Shown here in pieces: positions 11,231-23,646 of a stretch of DNA of 64,000 nt. The notes under the pieces are model-generated. The model did not search any database. It was not told the origin of the DNA and worked only from the letters and a program-made list of their open reading frames with translations. Each line of letters starts with the position of its first letter. Within the stretch, counting starts at the first letter, position 1. The stretch comes from Rutstroemia sp. NJR-2017a BVV2 (lineage: Eukaryota; Ascomycota; Leotiomycetes; Helotiales; Rutstroemiaceae): NCBI GenBank assembly GCA_002946415.1, contig NJPS01000046.1:248001-312000 (forward strand). Reading direction: 5' to 3'. The position numbers and the translations under genes were made by a program.

Positions 11231-12900
11231 TGAGCTTCTATGAGCTTCTACACAATCGTTCTTCACGACAATGCCCGACCGCTGGCAGCAGATATGTTAC
11301 CAGACTTACACAACTACTCTTATACACGAATGCAGAAAATTGACGCTGAGCATGAGTCAATAGCCTACACCACAAGGAGAAAACACAAGGCTAGCTATCA
11401 GCAACGGCGACAATCTAACTATATGCGATTCTCACAAGTCATTGCAAAACCTTGAAGAAGTTGTCCCGGCCGAAAGGCTAAGACTAGTCATCCTTGCCCG
11501 GCAGTCGGCGACCATGAATGATGTACTCCTTGCGACAACCTTATGGTTCGGCTGGCTAACCTTCATGAAATGAGATCGGTGGGAAAGGTTGAGGCCTTCC
11601 ATCACCGAAGACGTGGTTACTATGCACAATGGTATGTTTTGGACTCTTTTCATAGCCACCTTCATCACTGCCCCCAAGTTGTTATGATGAAAAACACAGT
11701 CAACAGTTATCCCTGTCTTAAATACCATGTGGATTTATTAATTAGACTCTGAACAACAAAATCTATGTCTTGCTGCTTGCTTATCCTTTTGGAATTCTTG
11801 CTAACAGACTCGAAGTAGTCCTTGACGAAGAAATATATATCGTGGCTACGGATTTGTCCGCTAGAGAACGGCTTTAGCAGAGGACCATTTCGGAGACTCC
11901 TGAAAGCTTTAGAATTGTTATTTACTCATATGCTCTGCCCACTCATTTCCACAAGTGTGATGCAAGCAAGACTACTGCTGCCCGCTGGTCATTACCACAG
12001 TTAAGTGCATTTCATCACTTCATTGTAAGTTTGGGACAGCCATCACAGCGCCACAGCTACTCCGAATTACTTTTGAACTTCAGGATCGTGCGGGATTTGA
12101 CGTTGGCAACTTTCGCTGCTTAGAAGAAGGGCAACTCTAGATAGATGTTCACTCATTCCAAATTAGAATCCATTTCATCGTCCATTCATTTCAATGTCTC
12201 CAGCCACTCTGTTGTCAATAGTGCATGTGAAATCTGTATAACCATGAACACTGCAGCCTGACTACCCCAATCTTACATGGATGAAAATCTACACGGCAGA
12301 CATTAGATGAAACAACATCCTTTCATATTAGAATAACACCCAGCATATGGTAAACGCTAGAAATACAAACAAATATCAATCATAATCAGTGTATGGAAAA
12401 TATATGAAAGAAGGAATCCTAGAGTGAGCTTTTCTGTAGCACGATCGGATAAACTTTCGGAACTGTGATCCGAAGTCCAAAATATTCGACATCGAGAACT
12501 CGAATAATTTCAAGACTGGTTTGTCCAATTTTCACAACTGCGCCAGTCATGGCTACTTCAATAAATACACGCATACCATGGCGCTCATTCAGCAGGTTGG
12601 GATTTTCGGTACGAGACTGACTTCCCTCATGCTTCGTCAAGGGAAGAAATTGACACACCCGGCAGGCAAATCCAGTCATTGCAAACACCTTCCGAGCACC
12701 CCAATGTGTCGCCGCACCCATTACCATACATAGCATCAGGCATGCATCAGATACAGCGTATGGAAAGACCCGATTATGTTATCACAATCAGAATTTAACT
12801 GTATTGCAGCGACGCAAGGCCCACATCCAACCGCGTTCAAACCTCTGCAACGTCTGTAACTCTTGCACCCAGTGCCCAATATCTTCTAATAATTTACTAG
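11231..12900. other. Intergenic region between fcf2 and uS10m
   Basis: About 1.6 kb, AT-leaning, with only short unconvincing frames on either strand. The right-hand 150-250 bp probably contains the unresolved first exon(s) of the mitochondrial uS10 gene. Nothing else is recognisable. Confidence 0.5.
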
Positions 12901-13592
12901 AACCCCTCCCACCACAGAATCCGCCGCCAACCCAGAAGCACAAGATGACGAAAACGAAGTCGACGTACGATTACCCCGCAGCGTCCAAGCTATCTACCTG
13001 CGCCCTCTTCGTCGGCAAGCCGAGTACGGCGTCCCATCCTGCGATCTCCAATTACGATCCTACAGCGTGCGCAACCTTGAATTCTTCTCCGATTTCGCCC
13101 TCCGCGCGGCATACTATCTGAATCTGCCCGCTTACGGACCTACACCTTTACCACGAATAATAGAGCGATGGACGGTCCCGCGCTCAAGTTTCATTTTCAA
13201 GAAGTCACAGGAGAATTTTGAGAGAAGAACTGTGAGAAGGCTGATTCAGATTAAGGATGGGCATCCGGAGACGGTGCAGATTTGGTTGGCGTTCTTGAGA
13301 AAGCATGCGTATTATGGGATTGGTATGAAGGCCAATGTGTGGGAGTACAACAAGCTTGGTATGTTTGATGCCATGAAGTCGATTTTGATTGGACTAACGA
13401 TATGTTATAGGTGTGGGCAAGGCTATGGATGCGAGCATGGAGGAGATGAAGGAATATATGGAACCGCATTGGGAGTTGTTTGGACGGAAACAAGATGCGC
13501 AGACTGCGGAGAAGGTGGTGGAGATTTTGAATAGGGAGCACTACAGAATTGCTGTAGGAGGTAATGCACCTCAGATGAAGCTCGAGCCATGA
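12901..13592 (+). CDS. rsm10: Mitochondrial small-subunit ribosomal protein uS10m (N-terminus unresolved)
   Basis: Clear exons are 12901-13358 and 13411-13592, encoding about 213 residues. The uS10 core reads SFIFKKSQENFERRT, LIQIKDGHPETVQIWLAFL, then KHAYYGIGMKANVWEY. A fungal C-terminal extension follows (MEEMKEYMEPHWELF ... GNAPQMKLEP). This protein sits in the head of the mitochondrial 37S subunit. The reading frame meets a stop just upstream of 12901, so that exon must start at the acceptor ending at 12900. One or two upstream exons carrying the mitochondrial presequence lie in about 12650-12870, but I could not fix them: two alternative chains stay in frame, and only one, starting MHQIQ near 12753, contains an ATG. 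The product call is strong; the 5' end is not. Confidence 0.85.
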
Positions 13593-13962
13593 TTGAATGA
13601 GATCATATGGACCAGAGGGCTAGAGGGAAACTTCAAAGTTCTGAGATGTGAAGCATGGCCTGCATGAAATGTACACAAAGTATGCACATGAGTGAAGGAG
13701 TTCTGGCTAGATCTTAGTACATTGTATGTATGTGTAGAATTACAAAATCTTCAAAAGGGCTATTGGTACCTTCAACGCCTGGCATCACTGAAACCATCTT
13801 GCAATGCCTATTTGCTCTCATTCGAAATTCAGCTCATCAATCTTTGTGAAAATTGATTCTCGTCACGTGCCTCGCCTCAAAATCATAACCTTCACAAAAT
13901 CTCCTTTCCTCTTCCCGAACCGACTTTCCCCCGCCATATTCAAGGAAATTCAAATAGCAGCA
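13593..13962. other. Short gap between uS10m and mitochondrial TrpRS
   Basis: 370 bp between two genes on the same strand, holding the 3' UTR of the first and the promoter of the second. An in-frame ATG at 13804 lies upstream of the chosen TrpRS start; nothing else is visible. Confidence 0.6.
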
Positions 13963-15692
13963 ATGCTGCGCCGCCTCTCCCCTAACCATGCACTTAAGAC
14001 CGTGAAGTCACGTCCCTTGCTGCATTTTGCAAATTATTCCACCATTAACCCTCCAACCCGGCAACCCACCACAAGCACACCCCAAGTAATCTTCTCCGGC
14101 ATACAACCCACTGGTATCCCGCACTTAGGCAATTACCTAGGCGCTCTGAAGCAATGGGTTGATCTACAGGGTTCTGCAAAACCGGACACGAAGTTGCTTT
14201 TTAGTGTGGTTGATTTACATGCGATCACGGTGCGGCAGGATAGGGAACAGCTGAGGAGGTGGAAGAGGGAGAGTTTGGCGGCGTTGTTGGCGATGGGGTT
14301 GAGTGAGGAGAGGTGTATACTGTTTTGGCAGAGTGATGTGGGTTGGCTCTTTTTATTTGGGGGGATTGTGATGGGAATGAGATGCGGGGGAGGGGTTTGG
14401 GTTCTGTGATGGAATGAGGACTGACTTGTTGGGCAAAGTTGCACTCGCTCGCGAGAGGTGCAAGCAGGCGTTGGCAGAGAATATTGTAGGGAGAGGAAGC
14501 GGAGATATGTGGATGGGTTAACGTGGTGAGAAAGAACAGAACTTGTGCTGATATCATGTGCCGTGCATAGGTCGCTCAACACGCTGAGTTGATGTGGATT
14601 CTGAGTTGTACTGCCTCCATGGGCTATCTTTCACGAATGACACAATGGAAAGTAAGTTTCAATCCTATTCCCCCCGAAGTTCATAGTTTCTCTCTTCATT
14701 TTCTCACTTCTCCTTTCTCACCTTGCCGACTACATCGCCAAGACAAAGACAATCCCGTCGCACTCATTCTAATTTTCTGACATCATCCAGAGCAAACTCG
14801 AGCTTTCAGACGATGCATCACCCCTAGCAGGCGGTAGCAAATCAAAGTTAAAACTCGGTCTGTTTTCCTACCCCGTCTTGCAAGCAGCGGATATTCTCGT
14901 TCATGGGTATGTTTCTCACCTCTCCTGTCTTTACCGATATGCCCAAATATCTGCGACATCGCATACATGTTATGTTACCAAAGAAATACTAATGTGCCAT
15001 GCCACAACCCAAGAGCTACAGACGTTCCCGTAGGAGAAGACCAAATTCAGCACATAGAATTTACTCGCGAATGCGTTACGAACTTCAACCACACCTACGG
15101 TGACTCCGTTCTCGTTCCCCCGAAAGCCTTAATATGTACGTAGTCCCTCGCAATTCCGTTCACCCATCACCTCCCTCCTCCTTACTTCCTTCCCCCTCTC
15201 CAAAATCCCACTAACATCCATATTCCAGCCCCCTCCCCCCGCATCAAATCGCTCACCTCCCCCCTCCTCAAAATGTCCAAATCGCACCCCTCCCCCTCAT
15301 CCCGAATCCTCATAACCGACACCCCAAAAAGCATCTCCAAAAAGATTTCCTCCTCCGTAACCGATTCCATGAACCACGTATCCTACGACCCAGCCGACCG
15401 TCCCGGTGTCTCGAATCTCTTGGAAATCCTATCCGGCTTCGATGCGCAGAAACGCAGCGCCAGCGAGTTGGGGGACGTGTATCAGGCAAAGGGGATAGGG
15501 CTAGGGAATTTTAAGACGGTGGTTGCGGAGGCGGTGTGTGAGGGGCTGCAGGAGGTGAGGGAGAGGTGGGAGGAGATTATGAAGGATGGGGAGGGAGGAT
15601 GGGTGGAGGAGGTCGCGAGGAAGGGGGCGGAGAGGGCGAGGGAGAATGCGGAGGAGACGATGGTCAAGGTTAGGGAGGCTGTAGGGTTGTGA
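13963..15692 (+). CDS. msw1: Mitochondrial tryptophanyl-tRNA synthetase
   Basis: Exons 13963-14337, 14571-14651, 14791-14906, 15014-15135, 15229-15692; 385 residues. It is a bacterial-type class I TrpRS. The HIGH-equivalent is [13 protein letters not shown], the second signature is LLKMSKS, and between them lie [25 protein letters not shown] and [11 protein letters not shown]. The basic N-terminus [20 protein letters not shown] is a good mitochondrial presequence, which is why I start at 13963 rather than at the in-frame ATG at 13804. It charges mitochondrial tRNA-Trp. The final exon shows strong codon drift to GG-rich codons. It ends 403 bp from the stop of the cytosolic seryl-tRNA synthetase on the opposite strand. 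Confidence 0.94.
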
Positions 15693-16095
15693 TGTTGCTG
15701 TATAGTATTTGAGGTGGTCTGCTCTCGATGCTAGGGGCTCGCGAGCTTAGTTGGCGAAGTGCGTGGCCACTTTGTATCATATTGGAAGGGGAAAAAGCTT
15801 AGAAAGGAAAAGTACCATGATATTTCACAGAGGGAATCAGGAATCTTGTTTTCTTTTCAATCCATGGTCTTCATCCTCTTATATTTTCACCAAGCATTTT
15901 TGCTAAAATTTGGGGACAGATCATGAATTGAGGTCTACCGTCAAATGCTGATGCATCCCCCTTCTCTAACACTGTCTACTCCACATAACCTATCAAGTCG
16001 TGTTAGAGAGCTAACATAATCTGTCATCAATCATTGCTAGCATCTTCACTCTAGATTCAGCTCCATTCCCTTATAACTTTCGATCTAGTTTGTAC
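15693..16095. other. Convergent 3' gap between mitochondrial TrpRS and SerRS
   Basis: 403 bp shared by two converging 3' ends. Mostly AT-rich; presumably both 3' UTRs and polyadenylation sites. No gene seen. Confidence 0.6.
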
Positions 16096-17809
16096 CTAGA
16101 CTTTCATCTCCTTCAACTTCTCCGCTGCTTCTTCAGGGTTGGCTCCAACAGGGGCGACCTTTGGTTTTGGTGCCTTCTCAACCTTGCCCTTGGCCTTTTG
16201 AGAGGTGGTGTCTTTTGGAAGCTCCTTAGAGAAAGGAATGAATTCTGGAGCACCAGGAAGGTACTTTCGAAGTGGTTCTGGAACATTGAAACCCTGGTCT
16301 CTTGTTAGTTTTCACATCTCTGGTAGTCTACTACTCTTCGGACTCACCTCTTCAGTCTGAAAGTTCTCCAACAAACAACACAAGGCACGCTCGGTAGCAC
16401 AAAGTGTGGAGTTAAGGGCATGGGCGTATTTCTTCCTGATCTCAGTTTGCAGTTTCGCACCATATCTGATCTCAAGAGCTCTAGACTGGTAGTCTGTGCA
16501 ATTTGAGCAAGACACAAGTTCCTTGTATTCTCCTTGGAACGGGAACCAAGCCTCAAGATCAAATTTCTTGGCGGCAGCGTTGTTAAGGGCTCCGGAAACG
16601 ATTGCTACAACTCGGTATGGGACGCCAAGAGATTTATAGAACTCTTCTGAGACACCAATCATACGGTCGAACTCTTCCCAAGACTTTTCGGGGTCCGTCA
16701 GGACGAATTGTTCGATCTGCCATAGTTAGAGTGTTGCCCGTAGGGTTTATCCAGGCGAATAGATACCTTTTCAAATTGATGGACTCGGAAAATACCCCAT
16801 GCATCTCTACCGTGAGATCCAGCCTCTCGACGATAACACGTTGAGAATCCAGCATATCTACACAGTATAAATTAGAGCTTTCCTAAACCATTCGATTTGA
16901 ACATACCTAATTGGCACATCCTTAACCGTTAACCACTCATCCGCATGGAATGCAGAGATAGGTTGTTCCGAAGTAGCAATAAGATATTTATCGTTCTGAG
17001 CTTCCCCATCCACAACCTTGTAAAGTTCCTCGTCGAATTGCTCCAATTGAGCTGTCTTCGCCATATATTCCTTCAGCATGAATTGTGGTGTTTGTAATGG
17101 TGTGTATCCCTTGCTGTCCAAAAACTCCAGTCCATAATTGATCAGGGCCTGATTCAAGAAAACACCCCACTTCTTCAGGAAGTAACCTCTGTGTCCTACA
17201 ACCTTTACTCCTCGCTCGGGGTCGTATCCGTCCAGTCTTGTCAGAACCTCGTGGTGTGAAAGAACATCCTTCTTCTCCACCGTTACGCCTTCAGGTGCCC
17301 ACGTTCTTTGTACCGCGTTGTGGTCCTACCGCAGATAATTAGCCCGTACCAACCTCAATTTTGGCGCATATGAAAATACCTCGTCGTTATTCACAGGCAC
17401 ATCTGAGTGGACGATGTTTCCAATCGTTTTGATCTTCTTCTTGAGAGCATCTTCCTTCTCCGCCGCAGACTCAATCCAAGCTTTCTTTTCCTTCTCGAAG
17501 TCTATCTTCTGTTGCAGTAACTCGCTGGCATCTTCCTTTGCCTTCTTCTTCGCGCCAATTTGTTTTTGCACTTCGTTGATCTTTGTGTTTACTTGTGTAG
17601 CAGCGTATTGAGCTACAAAAGTCTGTGAGCTGCTGTGCTTAAAAAAATCAAGGTCCCATAAGTTGTGTTTACTTACTTTTGCGGTGATCCTCATACATAG
17701 CAATCACTTCATCCACAACTGCTTCGGGAGCATATCTGCGACGCTGTGATTCCTTGATCTTTTCGGGATTTCCTCCCTTTTCCACAATGAAATCGAAGAC
17801 GTCGAGCAT
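16096..17809 (-). CDS. ses1: Cytosolic seryl-tRNA synthetase
   Basis: Exons 17809-17677, 17612-17380, 17325-16907, 16857-16767, 16716-16348, 16293-16096; 480 residues. It starts [16 protein letters not shown], as eukaryotic SerRS does, followed by the tRNA-binding coiled-coil arm ([18 protein letters not shown]). The class II core shows motif 1 near [15 protein letters not shown], motif 2 [20 protein letters not shown] and, at motif 3, [29 protein letters not shown] is also diagnostic. The C-terminus has a Lys-rich, eukaryote-specific extension. It charges cytosolic tRNA-Ser (and selenocysteine tRNA where present). The acceptor of exon two was set at 17612 because it is the one that keeps frame (junction HRK-TQYAATQ). 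Confidence 0.95.
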
Positions 17810-18358
17810 TTTGAAGGTATATTTACGCACTTAAGCAGTGTGCGCCGAGCGATTCTTGTGGTTTTGTCTGTTCAATCTTTTGACTCACCAGGAAATTGTT
17901 CAAAGCACTGTTGGTGGGGTTCTTGATCGCAATGCCGCTAAGATAACATGCTGGCTAATCAGTAAATTTGGAATCACGTGTCGCGATTGGGCGTTGAGCT
18001 GCCCCCCTTTTCTTCCTCTCCAATATCCATGTACAGGGACTCAGTTGACGGTGTTGAATCGGAATTTGACTTGAGTTTATGATATATCGTATGCACCTGC
18101 ATCACCGCCATTGATAAATCATACAAGATCAGAGAACAGGTCAGATTAGCCATAGCCACAGCCACCTCATACCAGTTCAATTTGTAGAATACTTAGCGCA
18201 GCCCAAACTACGAAAAGGAGGAAGATATGAAGCCTTTGCGCCTAATAATCTGAAACGGATGCCTCTCCCAACTCCCCAACACCAGAAACAAATTCAAAAC
18301 ATAAGATGGCGTGGACCTAATCCAAATGATACCACATTCACAAACGTATCCATCTCCT
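17810..18358. other. Gap between SerRS promoter and the 3' end of rheb
   Basis: 549 bp holding the SerRS 5' region and the rheb 3' UTR. Only short frames; nothing supportable. Confidence 0.55.
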
Positions 18359-19140
18359 TTACATAAGAGCACATTTAGAATCTCCGGACGGCTCATTGGG
18401 ATTCTCTCCCTTCTCAATCTGCTCAATCATGAGCTCAAACGACTTTGTAACATTCTCGTTGTACCGGGCACTGGCTTCAGTGAAGGCACATTTGAACTTC
18501 TCAGCCAGTTCTTTGCCCTTCTCGACGGTGACCTGGCGTTGTTCGGGTCGGAGATCACTCTTGTTACCAACAATTGTGATAGGAACCCATTCCGTACCCT
18601 GTATGGCAGTCAGAGCTGCTCGCTTGCCAAGGGGGGACTATGCGAGGTCGTTTGGAGTCTCAACATACCAGATGATTCAGGATCTTGTCCTTGATGACCT
18701 CAACCATCTCGAACGATTGCATCGAAGCAACAGAATAAACAAGCATATAGCCATGGATACCGATGAAATGCTTTGAATTCAGAATACTGTACTCATCCTG
18801 TGCGGAGTGTTAGTTGTTGGAGTCTCAACTAATATATTCCCCGTGACATGTGATTCGGGATAAACTGGGGCCTTTCTTACCTGACCAGCGGTATCAACAA
18901 TTTCAGTGGCGAATTCTTGACCTTTGTACTTAATCACCTTACTGAAGGTATTCTCAATAGTAGGATAGTAGCTTTCAACAAAGTGGCCATCGACGAATTG
19001 TACCGTGAGTGACGATTTCCCTGCATGATGTAATGATTAACCTCCAGCTTGGTAATGGTAACGAGAGTTTAATGTTACGACATACCAACAGACCGACTTC
19101 CGACGATAGCAATCTTGCGTTGCTTTGGTGGTGCAGGCAT
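18359..19140 (-). CDS. rheb: Small GTPase Rheb
   Basis: Exons 19140-19086, 19020-18881, 18797-18669, 18598-18359; 187 residues. The G1 loop reads GSRSVGKSS, with the Arg that marks Rheb instead of Gly at the Ras Gly12 position. Then come the effector region YYPTIENTFSK, G3 DTAGQDEYS, G4 NKSD and G5 EASA. It ends in CALM, a CaaX box for farnesylation. Rheb activates TORC1 on endomembranes and, in fungi, also affects arginine/lysine uptake. Motif order, length and terminal cysteine are all as expected. Confidence 0.95.
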
Positions 19141-20028
19141 TTTTCCTTTAATAAAGAATGAGGTATCGATGCGAAAGTATAAAGAGGATTTGATGTATGG
19201 TGAGGAGAACGAGAGGCGAGGGGCAGGCGACGTAAATTGAATGAAAATGTATTACGGGCGGTAAGTAGACTTGGGGTTTGTTGTTGTATGAGTCGTGTTG
19301 TGTTCTGTCGTTTTATTTCTTCGAGCTTTGGTTGGCAAGGCTGGTTGGTGGGCTGCCACTGAATACTGGAGTTTGGCTTCTTCACAGCGCTAAAGTTGGA
19401 GGCGGAGAGTGGACCCGGAATAAGTGCGGGACGGGGGACGTCTCTGAAGTATACGGAGTATAGGAAGTAGGAGAAATATGGGAAGGCAGCCTTTTCAATA
19501 CAGTTTGAGTTCATAGGATCTAAATCTTTCAAGATAAATCAAGTAAAGATAAATTACATCAACCGATCCTGCAGTTCAATCGGTCATTTAGCCAAAATTC
19601 CGTGGAAGGGATTCCCCTTTCCTCCCCGCAGTTATTGGAGGTTACTGCACAAGCACCCGAGATCAGCCCCAACTGCATATCAAACGCAGGGGTTTGATTC
19701 ATTACGACATACCTTCGTACAAAAACATACCTGATGGTGTCTTGCGGTCAAAGCAATCATTTCCCGGGAAAGCATATGTGAATTTCTTATATCTATCCTG
19801 TGACCAGAGCCTCTCCGCATTTCAGCGCAGAAAATACCATATGATAGACGCCCTGGGCATTGTCCGATTCCCAAATCACGCTAGGGTATATGCTAAGACT
19901 ATCTCCTACCAACCTGAACGCCACGAGAATATCACCACACCAAGTATTGCAGCACTTGCAACAGGGTGTCTTTATACTCTATCATCGGGACTCTCCAAAC
20001 GTCATTCTTAAATTCTTTCTTTGCTATC
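19141..20028. other. Gap between rheb promoter and wapl 3' end
   Basis: About 890 bp. The half next to rheb is its promoter; the half next to wapl would be 3' UTR. Small open frames here look like chance. Confidence 0.5.
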
Positions 20029-22815
20029 TTAAATGGTCGTTCCTTTGACTGCAAGTAGCTTTTTGACCAAGTTCTCGAACTGCTCCGTGACATCGACATG
20101 AGGACTGTGCCCATCTTCATCCGCAGCAATCTCATTGTCTGCAGCCTTGTGATAGGCAATGAACTCTTGAATAGCCGTAATGAGAGGACGAAGTGTTTTC
20201 GTCTTCTGCTTTGCTCGGACCCGCCTCTCAAGGGCTGGATATAAGCAAAAGTATCCAAGTAAAACGGATAGGTAGCCGAAAGGCACATTCTTCTGGGATT
20301 CATGTTGAGAGTCGGCCTATTGCAAGTTAGTATGGGTGAACAAGTGTAACCAAAATTCTGCACCCACCTCGAATGTCTTCTCCCTATTATCGACAAATAG
20401 CTGGACTAAGTCGTCGACTGAGTTTGGGCCGGTATCACTTGAACTGTCCAGAATCTCTAGCGCATTCGTGCTCCATGCTGCGAAATTGATCATTGCGCCA
20501 ACAAGAAGGATCAAGTTCTCAACAGCCACATCAATCTCTTCTTCCGTCCACAAGATTGACATGTTTCGGAATTGAGCAACAAGAGCGCGGGCCATCGTGG
20601 ACATGAGGTCCGCATCAGCCATTGCATCACAAGCTTTGGTGTTTTTATTCGTAAGGTTTATTGTTAACCTCAATGCTAGCATCTGTTGTTTTGGAAAGCT
20701 TTCAACTGAGCGTTTGAGTGCAATGCTCAGAACTTGCCTCACAACAGGTAAGTAGTGACGAACCCAAATCGAGGTGTCTTTCGCAATCCTTCTCGCAACT
20801 GAATGAGATTCCAGTGCAGATAACGCCAGACAGTAGTGAATCGTTTCCGAACTGTGAGGCAAATCCCACGAAATGTCATCCTCCGGGGACTTCAATATCT
20901 CAAATAGGTTGGAAGCTAACTCCTGAGACAAGATGACACTGTCATCTCCAGCTTCTCTAGTTTTTTGGACCGTGAGCTCTAGACATTTTAGAGCCAGTGT
21001 TCGAGGTGAGATTTGCAATGGTTTTAGTTCTTCCCACATCGGCATTTGCAACAGGTAGTCATGGTAGTCAGATAATGCACTTTGTGCCATCTTCGACATG
21101 TTTGTCTTGCGCTCCTTAGTCAGGGCAAGGATACTTTTGTGAACCTCTAGCAAACGATCGAATAACTTGGCAATGCCATGCTTCTGCAACTGTCCGACAA
21201 CGAGCGGGACACTACCTTCTGCTAGAAGTGGAACCAGAAGGGACACTAGCAAGGAGCCAGAGATCGTGTCAACTTCTTCGCCTATATCAACAAACAACCG
21301 CTGCTCGCCACCATGGGATCTAAATTGACGAACAAATGCTTTATCCTTCATTTTGTTGGCTAGATCTAGCAGCCCAGATCGCCTCATAGAAAGTTGTTTT
21401 GGGGTACGAGCTGCAATACGGTCGAGTAAGTCCTCGACTTCATCTGCAAAGCGACTGTTTGCACCGGCTTGTCGTAATTCATGGATAGTTCGAATTGAAG
21501 CACCTGCGACTCCGTCATCTGCTTTATCCTCCTCTCGGAAGCTAGACAAAGGCTTAAGAGTGGGCAACGACCCCCTGCGATTCCTTTGGCGCTGCGATGC
21601 TTGAGAACTATCCAATGGCATATCGAATGCCAACTGCTCCATCAAATCTTCCTCGGCGAGCATTGACCGCTGCCGACTATAGGTGAATTTCGGGCCTAAA
21701 GCTTGAGAACTCTGGCTCGCTGGAGCAGGTCCCGCAACAACAGCAAGTACCGGAGTAACACTCTGAGCTCTAGACATATCGAAGTCTAGGAAAGCATCTG
21801 CAACGTCACTGTCTTCGGACTGATCATCGGAATCTGACTCTTGAATGTCTTCAGGTTTCTGCTTATCTAGCGTATCAATGAGCCGTTTGCGAGAAGTTGT
21901 ACGGAGCACTTTGCTGGTCGTTACGGGTTCGGAAATTGTTCTTGTAAGTAACGCTTTCCTAGGCTCTGTTACAAGGAGGGAGAGCTCCTCAGCTGTCGTG
22001 GTCGTAGTACCGTCAGTCCCGGAAGTATCGTCGAGCAGTGCATTCCACATCTTTGCGCCTTTTGGTGAAATATGTCGAGACTTTGACCCTCCCATCTGCA
22101 AGCTCAACTCATCAGCAGAGGGAGACGGCGGGCTTCGAGAATTGGGTGCCAAACCACCATTCGCCTGCTGATTGGAACGCCGAATTGAGGGTGTGCTCTT
22201 TTGAACGGAAGCGGTGCTAGGTTTCGTTTGCGCGACCAGGCGCTTCGGAAACGTACGCTGGAGCGGTTTGGGCTTTAGTCCTGTTGTAGGTTGCGATAGT
22301 GTCCGAGGGGCTGCTTTGAGCTTGACCGGCTCATCATCTACCTGCTCGCCAGGTGACAACTTTCGCCTTTTCTGTTCCCGCACATTCTGCCCTATAGCAC
22401 GGGGGCCATCCTCCACCGCCTCAAACTTTCCTTTGCGAATGATCGCAGGTTTTTGTGTCGACTTTTGCAAAGACTTGGTAACGTTCTTTCGCATCAGAGG
22501 TTGGTCCTCGTCGTCGCTGAGTGGCACATCAAATATGTTAATGACGCGCTGAGCTTTTGCTGAAGATAGCTTGGGTAATGACGATCTCTGAGCACCAGCA
22601 GCTCTTTCGTCGTTCGGTGAGGCAAGGTCGGAATCAACAGAAGGATCTCTCGTCGGCGATTCGGAAGGAATTGCGCGATGAGCCAACGCGGTGTAACTGT
22701 GGCCTGCGAGACGTTTTCGAGATGGTTTGCCATACGTAGTCATGGTTTTCCGTGGCCGGATTGTACTCTCGTACGTCGCCATTCTGCTTGGTGTATAGTG
22801 ATTCGAAAGAAGCAA
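20029..22815 (-). CDS. wapl: Wings apart-like (Wapl/Rad61) cohesin release factor
   Basis: Two exons, 22815-20368 and 20316-20029; 911 residues from the first ATG, or 900 from a second at 22782 (MATYESTIRP), which may be the true start. The first 430 residues are Ser/Lys-rich and disordered. The WAPL domain follows from about residue 440: TIHELRQAGANSRFADEVED, LLDLANKMKDKAFVRQFRSH, LFDRLLEVHKSILALTKERK, TRTLALKC-like helices and a helical C-terminus. Wapl, with Pds5, opens the Smc3-Scc1 gate and unloads cohesin from chromatin, antagonising the Eco1 acetylation pathway. It lies head-to-head with the uracil phosphoribosyltransferase gene. Confidence 0.88.
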
Positions 22816-23646
22816 TGGTGAACCGGCGCATCGATTGCCGATGTATCAAGGCGGTTCTGTGGTGTGCAAAATGATAGAAAATGGGTTGTCTTGATGCGAA
22901 ATCGTAAATTGTCACCACAATCAGCAAATCATATGTGCTTTCTAGTGGAAGAGGAGAGTTGTAGTGATCTAATTGCAAACGGTTGAAATGTTCTTGAACC
23001 TAGTGTGAGCCTTTGGGCGTGAACGACCAAAACATAAGAATGCGCTCGGCGAAACTAAAATCCGGCGTGCCAAGAAAAAAGGCTACATCGGTCCACGTAG
23101 CCTCGTTGTCTCACGAAGGTCATCAGCCTTGTCCTCGGTCTGAGAAATTTTGGAATCAAGCTCGGCCATACGTACACCACTTACTACTCAAGTTGTATTA
23201 CTTGATCAGACGAAGATTTGTGTGTCAGGGTTTAATTTTGAGATAACAAGCTGTTACACAATCGTTTGTCTAACTCCCCAAAATGGTCAGAAGTGCCCCT
23301 CTAACAAACCGCGCCAAGAATAGCTAGCTGAGGCCCCTGTCATTCCACCTCTTATCAGAGGTTATCGACTCGTCGCCGCCTTCTCTGCTGCACCCTCGCT
23401 TTGTAGCGGCTCCACGCGAAACAAAAGCACATAACGGAGCTGGCCGCATTGACTTGTTGTCTTCATTCTTGCAGTTTTAACAGATTCCATACCTGCTGTA
23501 GCATTCTTACCACAAGGCGAGTGATTGAGGCTAATTCTGGCTTTTTGGCTAACCTAGTGAACAGTATAGTACAAATATCCTCAATTTTTAACCCGGTCTT
23601 GATCATCGAAGCCCAACAAATCTCGTGGAAAATACTTCTAGGAAAA
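22816..23646. other. Shared promoter region of wapl and fur1
   Basis: 831 bp between divergent start codons. No convincing reading frame, and no site I would name. Confidence 0.55.

Noticed and set aside
11432..11752. Overlapping frames of 98 and 69 codons on opposite strands
   Set aside because: No family signal, no splice partners, and mutual overlap; typical chance frames.
12419..12736. 105-codon minus-strand frame near the uS10m upstream region
   Set aside because: No recognisable domain; overlaps the likely first exon region of uS10m on the other strand.
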